Below are positions 1-5,445 of a DNA stretch of 7,409 nt, in pieces (the first letter of the stretch is position 1; each line of letters starts with the position of its first letter). Below the pieces are notes generated by a model. It ran no database searches. It saw only the letters and a list, made by a program, of their open reading frames with translations, and was not told where the DNA came from. The translations under genes and the position numbers were made by a program. Source of the stretch: Clostridiales bacterium (GTDB taxonomy: Bacteria; Bacillota; Clostridia; Oscillospirales; CAG-272); contig JAEEGW010000357.1 in NCBI GenBank assembly GCA_016280525.1, forward strand, positions 1 through 7,409, read 5' to 3'.

Positions 1-95
1 GAAAAAATAACGGCGACCGCCGCAAAAACGGCGGCAAAAGCTAAAAACTGCGAGCAAAATTCTATAAAAAGTCCGGTTTGTGTTATCTTTTTCAA
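1..95 (-). CDS. Partial membrane-type protein, 5' end only (TTG start)
   Basis: The minus strand carries an open frame starting with TTG at 95-93 and running out of the window after 31 codons. It begins LKKITQTGLFIEF (first residue read as Met), followed by an Ala/Val/Phe-rich hydrophobic stretch typical of a first transmembrane helix or signal anchor. A GGAGG ribosome binding site at 106-102 lies 6 nt upstream of the TTG, which decides the start. A second open frame from ATG at 120 was considered, but it has no ribosome binding site and an implausible Arg/Cys-rich composition. The gene follows the membrane-protein gene at 147-686 by 51 nt on the same strand and is probably its operon partner. 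Function cannot be called from so short a piece. Confidence 0.6.
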   Translation of the reverse strand, partial: MKKITQTGLFIEFCSQFLAFAAVFAAVAVIF

Positions 96-96
96 A

Positions 97-140
97 GCGC
101 GCCTCCGTATATCGTATCATTTAAATATATGAAGGCGCGT
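97..140. promoter_or_regulatory. Intercistronic hairpin covering the ribosome binding site of the partial gene
   Basis: Bases 97-104 (GCGCGCCT) pair with 133-140 (AGGCGCGT), with one further C-G pair at 106/131 and a loop of about 24-28 nt rich in A/T. In the minus-strand mRNA the 3' arm contains the GGAGG used by the TTG-start gene, so folding would hide that ribosome binding site. On the plus strand the stem is followed by TTTTTATTTATTC and looks like an intrinsic terminator, but no plus-strand gene is visible upstream. Whether it acts as a translational control hairpin, an mRNA-stabilising stem or an antisense terminator is undecided. Confidence 0.45.
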
Positions 141-146
141 TTTTAT

Positions 147-686
147 TTATTCTTTATCTTTCTTTGATCTGTGCAGGGCGGGTATCAGCGAAAATCCGCG
201 GAAGCCTGCGTTGTAGCCGAGCACGGTCACGAGCACGGCGAATACCGCCACGACAAGCCAGACGAACGGGTTTTCAAGCATGTTCATAAGCTTCACCGCT
301 CCGAGAAAATGGCCCCACAGAAGCTTGCATACGGATGAGGATACTCCGGCGATGCTCTTGCAGACGCCGTTCGGGATAAGAGCCAACAGGCACAAAAGCC
401 CGCCCGTGAAATTCAGCGCGCCGGCGATGACCGCCATTTTTAACGGTTTTGCTGCTTTGTATTCGTATCTGCCCGCGTCCGCCTTTATTCTGTCCTTTGC
501 GCCAATCTCCCACATCATATTGTATATAAGAAAAATATACAGCCCTATGCCTAACACGGCGCAGATCACCGTAAGCGGCACGGAAGCGGAAGTAGCCATA
601 ACCGTGACGAGCCCGAAAACGGACATAACAATCTGATTCAAAAACAGCTTCGCGGTCTCGTACTTAGGATCCGCAAACATCGTCAT
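147..686 (-). CDS. Four-helix integral membrane protein of unknown function
   Basis: A 179-residue protein that I do not recognise. Hydrophobic segments at about residues 13-32, 37-58, 83-104 and 140-161 suggest four transmembrane helices. A charged loop (about 60-82) rich in Lys/Arg/Asp joins helices 2 and 3, and a moderately hydrophobic Ser/Lys-containing stretch (107-135) lies before helix 4. The C-terminus HRSKKDKE is strongly basic and probably cytoplasmic. There is no signal peptide, catalytic motif or transporter signature. The start ATG at 686 has GAGGTGATT a few bases upstream, an excellent match to the 16S anti-Shine-Dalgarno; a second ATG two codons downstream is possible. A SigA promoter ends about 30 bp upstream, so this is probably the first gene of a unit that continues into the partial gene at 1-95. 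Confidence 0.8.
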   Translation of the reverse strand: MTMFADPKYETAKLFLNQIVMSVFGLVTVMATSASVPLTVICAVLGIGLYIFLIYNMMWEIGAKDRIKADAGRYEYKAAKPLKMAVIAGALNFTGGLLCLLALIPNGVCKSIAGVSSSVCKLLWGHFLGAVKLMNMLENPFVWLVVAVFAVLVTVLGYNAGFRGFSLIPALHRSKKDKE

Positions 687-716
687 ATCAAATCACCTCA
701 CAAATCTGTTGCTTTT

Positions 717-745
717 ATTTTAACCCAAAATACTCTATTTTTCAA
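717..745 (-). promoter_or_regulatory. SigA-type promoter of the membrane-protein unit
   Basis: On the minus strand, TTGAAA (745-740) and TAAAAT (722-717) are separated by exactly 17 bp, each with one mismatch to consensus. A start site near 710 gives a leader of about 24 nt before the ATG at 686. It lies between the ATPase stop codon (763) and the membrane gene, with no visible terminator between, so read-through from the ATPase gene is possible. Confidence 0.7.
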
Positions 746-762
746 GTATATATTATAAATAA

Positions 763-1992
763 TTAAAATAGCTTACCTTCTTTCATAAAATCAATTATGT
801 TCACGTTTTTGATACCGCTTCTGTTCTGAAGCAGATAATCTGTCGTCACGACGTATTTAGGATAATTATCGGTTATCGATTCAAGGGGTTTGTATTCACG
901 GTCTTCCGTTTCTCTGCTTGCGGCGATAGTATAAGCGACCTGTACGTAAGAGTAGGACATATCAAAACCTCTTAATATAAAGTCGCACTCCAGTTTTCCT
1001 ATCCTGCCGACGCTTACTGAATAATCATGAGTTTTGGCATATTCAAAAACAATGTTTTCAAGCACCGGTCCGTAATTGATACGGTTATCCGTATTTTCGG
1101 CAAAAAAGAAGCTGAGATCTGATAAATAGTACTTTTTTTCGCCTTTAAGTGATTTTTTTGATTTCATATCAAACCGTGGACATTCATACAAAATCTTTGC
1201 GTCTGCAAGCGCGTTTATGTACTTGCTTACAGTGTTTATCGTTATTGCTGTCCCGGATCTGTTGATCTCGTCACAGATATTACGCAAACTTGTCGTTGCA
1301 CCGAAATTATTTATTATAAACCGCCTGACCGTTTCAAATGTTTCTCTGCTTTTTATTTTCAAACGCTTACGGATATCTTTTTCAAATATTTCCGTTATAA
1401 CTCCCTGCACGTACCTGCGTTTATCCGGCAAAGAATCAAAAAACACCGCACGCGGGAAACCGCCTTCCACAATAAACGCGTTCAACTCAAGCATGGGGTT
1501 CGGGTTTATTTCTTTATTATAAAACTTTTTCATTTCCTCATATTCTTCGAATGAAAGCGGAAACATTTCAAATTCAATATAGCGTCCGGTCAGCTTTGTG
1601 ACAAGTTCTCCACTCAACAGATACGAGTTTGAGCCCGTTATGAATATGGACCAGCCTCCGTCAGTTCTATATCCGTTTATGACCTCTTCAAATCCGGATA
1701 CATTTTGTATCTCATCTACAAAAAGGTATTTTTTCCCCGATGATACCGCTTTACCCGATATAACGGTGTCAAGCTGCTTTGCAGTTTTTATACTTCTGTT
1801 TCCGCGCATATCAAGATCTATATATATGATATTCTGCTCAGGCACACCGGAGTTTTTCAGTTCATCCGCAATTGTATGCATAAGACTTGACTTGCCGCAC
1901 CTGCGTACACCTGTTATGACTTTTATTATATCGTCTTCGTGATAGAATCCGCGTATTTTTTTTAAATAGTTTTCTCTTGAAAACAGCTTCAT
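763..1992 (-). CDS. AAA+ ATPase with DUF4143 C-terminal domain (COG1373 family)
   Basis: A 409-residue ATP-binding protein. The N-terminal AAA+ domain has Walker A GVRRCGKSS (residues 28-36, Lys34), Walker B YLFVDEIQ (89-96, Asp93/Glu94) and a sensor-1 segment FITGSNS (117-123). A winged-helix-like region follows (about 220-270). The DUF4143 tail shows SDLSFFFA, LENIVFEYA, ECDFIL and QVAYTI, the last resembling a degenerate PD-(D/E)XK core. Such proteins are common, often multi-copy accessory ATPases in Clostridia and Bacteroidetes; their substrate is unknown. The start is set at ATG 1992 because AAGGAG lies 6 nt upstream. The in-frame ATG at 2049 falls inside the -35 element, so it would not be transcribed. 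The gene is divergent from the recombinase. GC is lower than in neighbours (hand count 19/60 at 781-840 versus 29/60 at 2761-2820), which may indicate acquisition. Confidence 0.92.
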   Translation of the reverse strand: MKLFSRENYLKKIRGFYHEDDIIKVITGVRRCGKSSLMHTIADELKNSGVPEQNIIYIDLDMRGNRSIKTAKQLDTVISGKAVSSGKKYLFVDEIQNVSGFEEVINGYRTDGGWSIFITGSNSYLLSGELVTKLTGRYIEFEMFPLSFEEYEEMKKFYNKEINPNPMLELNAFIVEGGFPRAVFFDSLPDKRRYVQGVITEIFEKDIRKRLKIKSRETFETVRRFIINNFGATTSLRNICDEINRSGTAITINTVSKYINALADAKILYECPRFDMKSKKSLKGEKKYYLSDLSFFFAENTDNRINYGPVLENIVFEYAKTHDYSVSVGRIGKLECDFILRGFDMSYSYVQVAYTIAASRETEDREYKPLESITDNYPKYVVTTDYLLQNRSGIKNVNIIDFMKEGKLF

Positions 1993-2020
1993 AAATATCT
2001 CCTTCTTCAAAGCTGCCGTT

Positions 2021-2049
2021 ATTATACCATAAAACGTTTTAAAAGTCAA
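2021..2049 (-). promoter_or_regulatory. Strong SigA promoter of the DUF4143 ATPase
   Basis: TTGACT (2049-2044) and a perfect TATAAT (2026-2021) are spaced 17 bp apart, and TGG directly before the -10 makes it an extended -10. The expected start near 2014 gives a leader of about 22 nt to the ATG at 1992. The spacer contains the palindrome TAAAACGTTTTA, and the upstream edge touches a 14-bp inverted repeat. Confidence 0.85.
2030..2041. promoter_or_regulatory. 12-bp palindrome in the promoter spacer, candidate operator
   Basis: TAAAACGTTTTA is a perfect palindrome centred between the -10 and -35 elements of the ATPase promoter. A dimeric repressor bound here would block RNA polymerase directly. 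No regulator in the window is an obvious partner, so the role is inferred from position and symmetry only. Confidence 0.35.
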
Positions 2050-2097
2050 GTTATCGCATACACTTTTTTATTTTTTTCAATTTTGTATGCGATAACT
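2049..2097. repeat. Perfect 14-bp inverted repeat with 21-nt A/T-rich spacer
   Basis: AGTTATCGCATACA (2049-2062) is the exact reverse complement of TGTATGCGATAACT (2084-2097). The spacer 2063-2083 is nearly all T on the plus strand. The left arm abuts the -35 of the minus-strand ATPase promoter, and the right arm lies 128 bp upstream of the recombinase ATG. Each arm also contains a small dyad, TAT-CGC-ATA. It could be a paired operator, an activator site or a cruciform/hairpin. The spacer is too long for a dif-type crossover core. Confidence 0.6.
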
Positions 2098-2164
2098 GCA
2101 GTTTTCAGACAATTTTCGATCTGTTTGATTTTTGCATAAAAAATATAAAATTTACAATCCGTAC

Positions 2165-2193
2165 ACCGATTATGAAGAAAAATTTTGTATAAT
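2165..2193 (+). promoter_or_regulatory. Probable promoter of the tyrosine recombinase (good -10, poor -35)
   Basis: A perfect TATAAT lies at 2188-2193, giving a start near 2200 and a leader of about 25 nt to the ATG at 2225. The hexamer 17 bp upstream (ACCGAT) is a poor -35 and TTTACA at 2151-2156 is too far away, so the promoter is either weak or activator-dependent. The ribosome binding site AAAGGA (2212-2217) is 7 nt from the ATG. Confidence 0.4.
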
Positions 2194-2224
2194 AAATCTG
2201 ATATAAAAAAGAAAGGATACGGTC

Positions 2225-3268
2225 ATGGAAACAACTCCGAAGGGCGACGCGCTTTTGTCAAAGCCGTTAAACGAATTCAAAAACTACAAGCAAAACGTAC
2301 AGAACAGATCCGCGCTGACGATAGACGAGTATCTGCTCGATCTGCTCATTTTTTTCAAATTCATAAAAGCCGTAAGAGACGAGCTTGATCCCACAGAGGA
2401 AAATTTTGAAAAAATAGATATGCGTACCTGCGACTACGCGTTTATGGAAAGCATCACGGCGGACGAGATATACGACTATCTTTCGTATCTTCGTAACGAC
2501 AGAAGCATATCCGCGCGCTCCGCGCAGAGAAAGCTCTCCGCGGTAAAATCGCTTTTCAAATTCGCTACCGTCACCGGCAAAACGAAAAACAATCCGGCGC
2601 GCGACATAGACCATTCCGCTTCCAAAAAAACGCTGCCGAAATTCATGACGCTAAGTGAGAGCGAGGATCTTTTGAACTCCATAAACAGCGAAAAGGACAG
2701 TATATCAAAGCTGCGCGATTACGCGATAATCTTAACGTTTCTGAACACCGGCATGCGTCTGTCCGAGCTCGTTTCCATAAACATGGAGGATTTTGACCGC
2801 GACTTCACTTCCCTGATAGTGACCGGTAAACGGAGCAAACAGCGCACCGTCTACATAAACGACGCCGTGAAAGACGCGATATACGCCTACCGCGAAGCGT
2901 TATCGGACGAACAGCGCGCCGTGACGGACGAAAAAAGCAAGAGCCGCCATCCCGTGTTTTTGTCTAACCGCAACACCCGCATATCGAACAAAACCGTGCA
3001 GTGGCTCGTGCACAAGCACCTCGTTGACGCGGGGCTCGGCTACAAGCAGTTATCCACCCACAAGCTGCGCCACACCGCCGCGACCCTTATGTACCGCGAG
3101 GGCGGAGTTGACGTCAGGGTCCTGCAGGATATTTTAGGTCACGAACAGCTGAATACCACGCAGATATACACTCACGTCGCCTCGTCCGATATGGAAAAAG
3201 CGGTGCGCAAAAATCCGCTGGCGCATTTCAAGCCGGACGACAGCTCCGATAATAACGGCGACGAATGA
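2225..3268 (+). CDS. Tyrosine recombinase/integrase, XerC/XerD-like
   Basis: A 347-residue site-specific recombinase. The N-terminal SAM-like core-binding domain spans about residues 15-120 and the catalytic domain about 135-325. All catalytic residues are present: Arg178 (TGMRLSEL), Lys202 (TGKRSKQR), His279 and Arg282 (STHKLRH), His306 (LGHEQL) and nucleophile Tyr315 (TTQIYTH). The family makes and reseals staggered cuts through a 3'-phosphotyrosine link. XerC/D resolve chromosome dimers at dif, while related enzymes integrate mobile elements. Length and motif spacing are close to Xer proteins (about 300 aa), with a somewhat longer N-terminus and a polar Asp/Ser-rich tail of about 12 residues. 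No second recombinase, excisionase, tRNA or att-like duplication is visible, which favours a chromosomal Xer-type role, but integrase function cannot be excluded. It appears intact. Confidence 0.93.
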   Translation: METTPKGDALLSKPLNEFKNYKQNVQNRSALTIDEYLLDLLIFFKFIKAVRDELDPTEENFEKIDMRTCDYAFMESITADEIYDYLSYLRNDRSISARSAQRKLSAVKSLFKFATVTGKTKNNPARDIDHSASKKTLPKFMTLSESEDLLNSINSEKDSISKLRDYAIILTFLNTGMRLSELVSINMEDFDRDFTSLIVTGKRSKQRTVYINDAVKDAIYAYREALSDEQRAVTDEKSKSRHPVFLSNRNTRISNKTVQWLVHKHLVDAGLGYKQLSTHKLRHTAATLMYREGGVDVRVLQDILGHEQLNTTQIYTHVASSDMEKAVRKNPLAHFKPDDSSDNNGDE

Positions 3269-3279
3269 TTTCAGTTCTT

Positions 3280-3298
3280 TATCACATATATATCACAT
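3280..3298 (+). promoter_or_regulatory. Direct repeat with 11-bp period, candidate response-regulator box
   Basis: TATCACAT occurs at 3280-3287 and again at 3291-3298, start to start 11 bp. OmpR/PhoB-family regulators bind tandem half-sites with about one helical turn between them. The second copy ends 8 bp before a -10 element (3307-3312), where a conventional -35 is missing. That is the arrangement expected for activator-dependent autoregulation of the downstream response regulator/kinase operon. The assignment to that regulator is inference. Confidence 0.5.
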
Positions 3299-3303
3299 TT
3301 ACG

Positions 3304-3312
3304 TGTTATTAT
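3304..3312 (+). promoter_or_regulatory. Extended -10 of the two-component operon
   Basis: TGT followed by TATTAT (3307-3312) forms an extended -10 with no recognisable -35 at 16-18 bp. A start near 3319 would leave a leader of about 22 nt containing GGAGGG (3327-3332), 8 nt before the ATG at 3341. There is no terminator between the recombinase stop (3268) and this site, so some transcription may also arrive from the recombinase gene. Confidence 0.45.
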
Positions 3313-3340
3313 TTAAACAGACTAACGGAGGGATACACGT

Positions 3341-4030
3341 ATGGAAAAAATACTTATCGTTGACGACGAGCAGAAAATACGCGAAATGATAAAAAAATAC
3401 GCGGAATTCGAAGGTTATAAAACGGATATGGCAAAAGACGGCATGGAAGCCGTGATGAAGACCCGCAAATACAGTTACGACGTTATAATAATGGACATCA
3501 TGATGCCGGATCTGGACGGTTTTTCCGCCGTAAAAGAGATAAGAAAAACGAAAAACACGCCCGTTATAATGCTCTCCGCAAGAGGCGAGGAATACGACCG
3601 CATACACGGTTTTGAGGTCGGCGCGGACGACTACGTCGTCAAGCCGTTTTCTCCGAAAGAGCTGATGATGCGCGTCGCGGCGCTCATAAAGCGCGCAAAG
3701 ATAAGCGGCGGCGCCGAGCCGCACGAGGTACTGAAATTCGAAGGCCTTACCGTGGATTTTACCGGTCGGCTCGTCTACGTTGACGGAGTGCAGGCGGAAA
3801 TGACGCCTAAGGAATACGATCTGCTTTTCTACTTCGTAAGAAACAGCGGCATAGCGCTCACGCGCGAGCGCCTTATAACGGAGGTCTGGGGTTACGACTT
3901 CTACGGCGACGACAGAACGCTTGATTCCCATATAAAACTGCTGCGCAAAAGCTTAGGCGATTACGCAAAATTCATAGTAACGTTAAGGGGCGTAGGATAC
4001 CGTTTTGACGGTGTAAGAGAAGATCAATGA
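3341..4030 (+). CDS. OmpR/PhoB-family response regulator
   Basis: A 229-residue DNA-binding response regulator. The receiver domain (about 1-118) has the acidic pair Asp8/Asp9, phospho-acceptor Asp52 (IIMDIMMPDLDG), switch residues Ser79 and Tyr98, and Lys101 in the KPF motif. The C-terminal winged helix (about 128-225) has the family hallmarks MTPKEYDLL, VWGYDF, RTLDSHIKLLRKSL and LRGVGYRF. Phosphorylation by the adjacent kinase should promote dimerisation on tandem DNA half-sites. The ribosome binding site GGAGGG is 8 nt from the ATG. The stop overlaps the start of the kinase gene by ATGA, indicating translational coupling. No target genes such as transporters or pst genes are in the window, so the signal is not identified; I do not assign a PhoB or other name. 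Confidence 0.95.
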   Translation: MEKILIVDDEQKIREMIKKYAEFEGYKTDMAKDGMEAVMKTRKYSYDVIIMDIMMPDLDGFSAVKEIRKTKNTPVIMLSARGEEYDRIHGFEVGADDYVVKPFSPKELMMRVAALIKRAKISGGAEPHEVLKFEGLTVDFTGRLVYVDGVQAEMTPKEYDLLFYFVRNSGIALTRERLITEVWGYDFYGDDRTLDSHIKLLRKSLGDYAKFIVTLRGVGYRFDGVREDQ

Positions 4031-5445
4031 AAAAGAAACCATCCCGTGCTTTGAGCATACGCACGAAAATGACGCTCATTATAGCTTTGTTCACCGCCGT
4101 GATACTGACGGTGATATGGCTTTTGTTCGTCGTTTTTTTAAATGATTTCTACCGCGCCGCAAAATACCGCGAGATACAGAACAGCGCTTATACCGTTTTG
4201 TCGCATATTAACGACGATACGTCGTCTTTGTCGGACATTGCGGCGGATATTTGCCGGCTCACCGACGCAAGCATCCTCATAATCCGCACAACGGACACGG
4301 CAACGGAACGTATATCTTATACCGCTCCGCGTGATATACTGACAAACGAATTTGCCGTTTCCGCCATGATAGAGCTTGCACAGCGCGACGGCGGCGAAAG
4401 CTCGTATACGTTTGACGGCAAAAGCAACACGCTCGGCAAAGGAAACGACAGTATGCTTTACGCCAAGATAACGGACAACTCCGTTATACTTATAAACGCG
4501 CAGCTCACGCCGGTAGACGCCACTACGACCACCATAATGAGCCTGCTTCTGATCGTCTCCGCCGTTTCCATCGCCGCCGCGGTCATAGTCGGTCTCATTA
4601 TCGCAAAAACGCTGTCCGTTCCGCTCACGAAACTTACGGCGACAGCCGAAAAGATAGGCACGCCGGAATACGAAAAGCTGCAGGGTCACCCCGGCTGCCG
4701 CGAGACGGAGGAACTGAACGAAACGTTATCAAAAGCCTCCGCGGAGCTTCAGAAGGTGGACGATCTGCGCCGCGAGCTTGTGGCAAACGTCTCGCACGAC
4801 CTGCGCACGCCGCTTACGATGATATCCGGCTACGGAGAGATGATGCGCGACATTCCGGGCGAAAACAATGCGGAAAACATACAGATAATAATAGACGAGG
4901 CGGATCACCTTAACCGTCTTGTAAACGATATACTGTCGCTTTCAAAGCTTGAATCCGGCATGGACGGGCTGCAGATGAGCGAATTCAACGTTACGGCGGA
5001 GCTTTCCGCCCTTATCGGCAGATATTCGACCATGCGCACCGTTGAAGGCTATACGATAGATTTTGAGCGCGAAAAAGAGTACGTCATAAAAGGCGACGAG
5101 CTGAAGCTCATGCAGGTATTCTACAACCTCATAAACAACGCCATAAACTACACAGGTCAGTCAAAGCACGTGCTCATACGGCAGACCGAAGCTGTGGCAG
5201 ATAACAAAAACTATCTCAGATTTGACATAATAGACGACGGCGACGGCATACTGCCGGAAAATCTGCCGTACATCTGGGACAGATACTATAAAGAAAACCG
5301 CGCGCATAAGCGCGCGGGAGTAGGCACCGGCCTCGGGCTTTCGATAGTCAAAAAGATTATCGAACAGCACAACGGGATATACGGCGTCATAAGCGAGCCG
5401 GGGAAAGGCTCAGACTTCTATATTATGCTTTCTTTGCAGAAATAA
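4027..5445 (+). CDS. Membrane sensor histidine kinase of the two-component pair
   Basis: A 472-residue HisKA-type kinase. Transmembrane helix 1 is at about 16-38, an extracytoplasmic sensor domain of about 130 residues (39-168) follows, then transmembrane helix 2 (about 169-193) and a HAMP linker (194-245). The dimerisation domain has the H box SHDLRTPLT with His257. The ATPase domain has an N box (NLINNAINYT, about 367-376), a G1 box DDGDGI (403-408) and a G2 box GVGTGLGLS (431-439). It should autophosphorylate His257 and pass phosphate to Asp52 of the upstream regulator, whose gene overlaps by ATGA. The sensor domain has no motif that reveals a ligand. The 3' end overlaps the convergent gene by 23 bp, and transcription probably stops at the hairpin at 5576-5609. 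Confidence 0.95.
   Translation: MKKKPSRALSIRTKMTLIIALFTAVILTVIWLLFVVFLNDFYRAAKYREIQNSAYTVLSHINDDTSSLSDIAADICRLTDASILIIRTTDTATERISYTAPRDILTNEFAVSAMIELAQRDGGESSYTFDGKSNTLGKGNDSMLYAKITDNSVILINAQLTPVDATTTTIMSLLLIVSAVSIAAAVIVGLIIAKTLSVPLTKLTATAEKIGTPEYEKLQGHPGCRETEELNETLSKASAELQKVDDLRRELVANVSHDLRTPLTMISGYGEMMRDIPGENNAENIQIIIDEADHLNRLVNDILSLSKLESGMDGLQMSEFNVTAELSALIGRYSTMRTVEGYTIDFEREKEYVIKGDELKLMQVFYNLINNAINYTGQSKHVLIRQTEAVADNKNYLRFDIIDDGDGILPENLPYIWDRYYKENRAHKRAGVGTGLGLSIVKKIIEQHNGIYGVISEPGKGSDFYIMLSLQK
5423..5445. other. Tail-to-tail coding overlap of convergent genes
   Basis: The sensor kinase (plus) stops with TAA at 5443-5445 and the pseudokinase-like gene (minus) stops with TAA at 5425-5423, so 23 bp encode the ends of both proteins. 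There is no intergenic space for a shared terminator. Both mRNAs must therefore extend into the opposing gene. Confidence 0.9.

Noticed and set aside
76..120. ATG at 120 as start of the partial left-edge gene
   Set aside because: No ribosome binding site precedes it and the translation is Arg/Cys-rich without a sensible hydrophobic pattern. The TTG frame has GGAGG and a clean membrane helix.
280..636. Plus-strand open frame opposite the four-helix membrane gene
   Set aside because: It lacks a ribosome binding site and has low-complexity shadow composition. The opposite strand has clear transmembrane helices, promoter and ribosome binding site.
1993..2049. N-terminal extension of the DUF4143 ATPase to the ATG at 2049
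   Set aside because: That ATG lies within the -35 hexamer of a near-perfect promoter, downstream of which the RNA starts near 2014. The ATG at 1992 has AAGGAG at the right distance and matches the usual family N-terminus.
2049..2097. Reading the inverted repeat as a dif or attachment crossover site
   Set aside because: Xer-type cores have two arms of about 11 bp around a 6-8 bp centre. Here the centre is 21 bp and the sequence does not resemble known dif sites.
2049..2097. Reading the inverted repeat as an invertible promoter switch
   Set aside because: The 21-nt spacer is too short to hold a promoter; known invertible switches enclose a much longer segment.
3269..3340. Terminator between the recombinase and the response regulator
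   Set aside because: No GC stem with a T tract was found; the repeats there are direct (TATCACAT twice), not inverted.
3299..3931. Minus-strand open frame opposite the response regulator
   Set aside because: It is a shadow of a fully conserved response regulator and has no recognisable domain or ribosome binding site.
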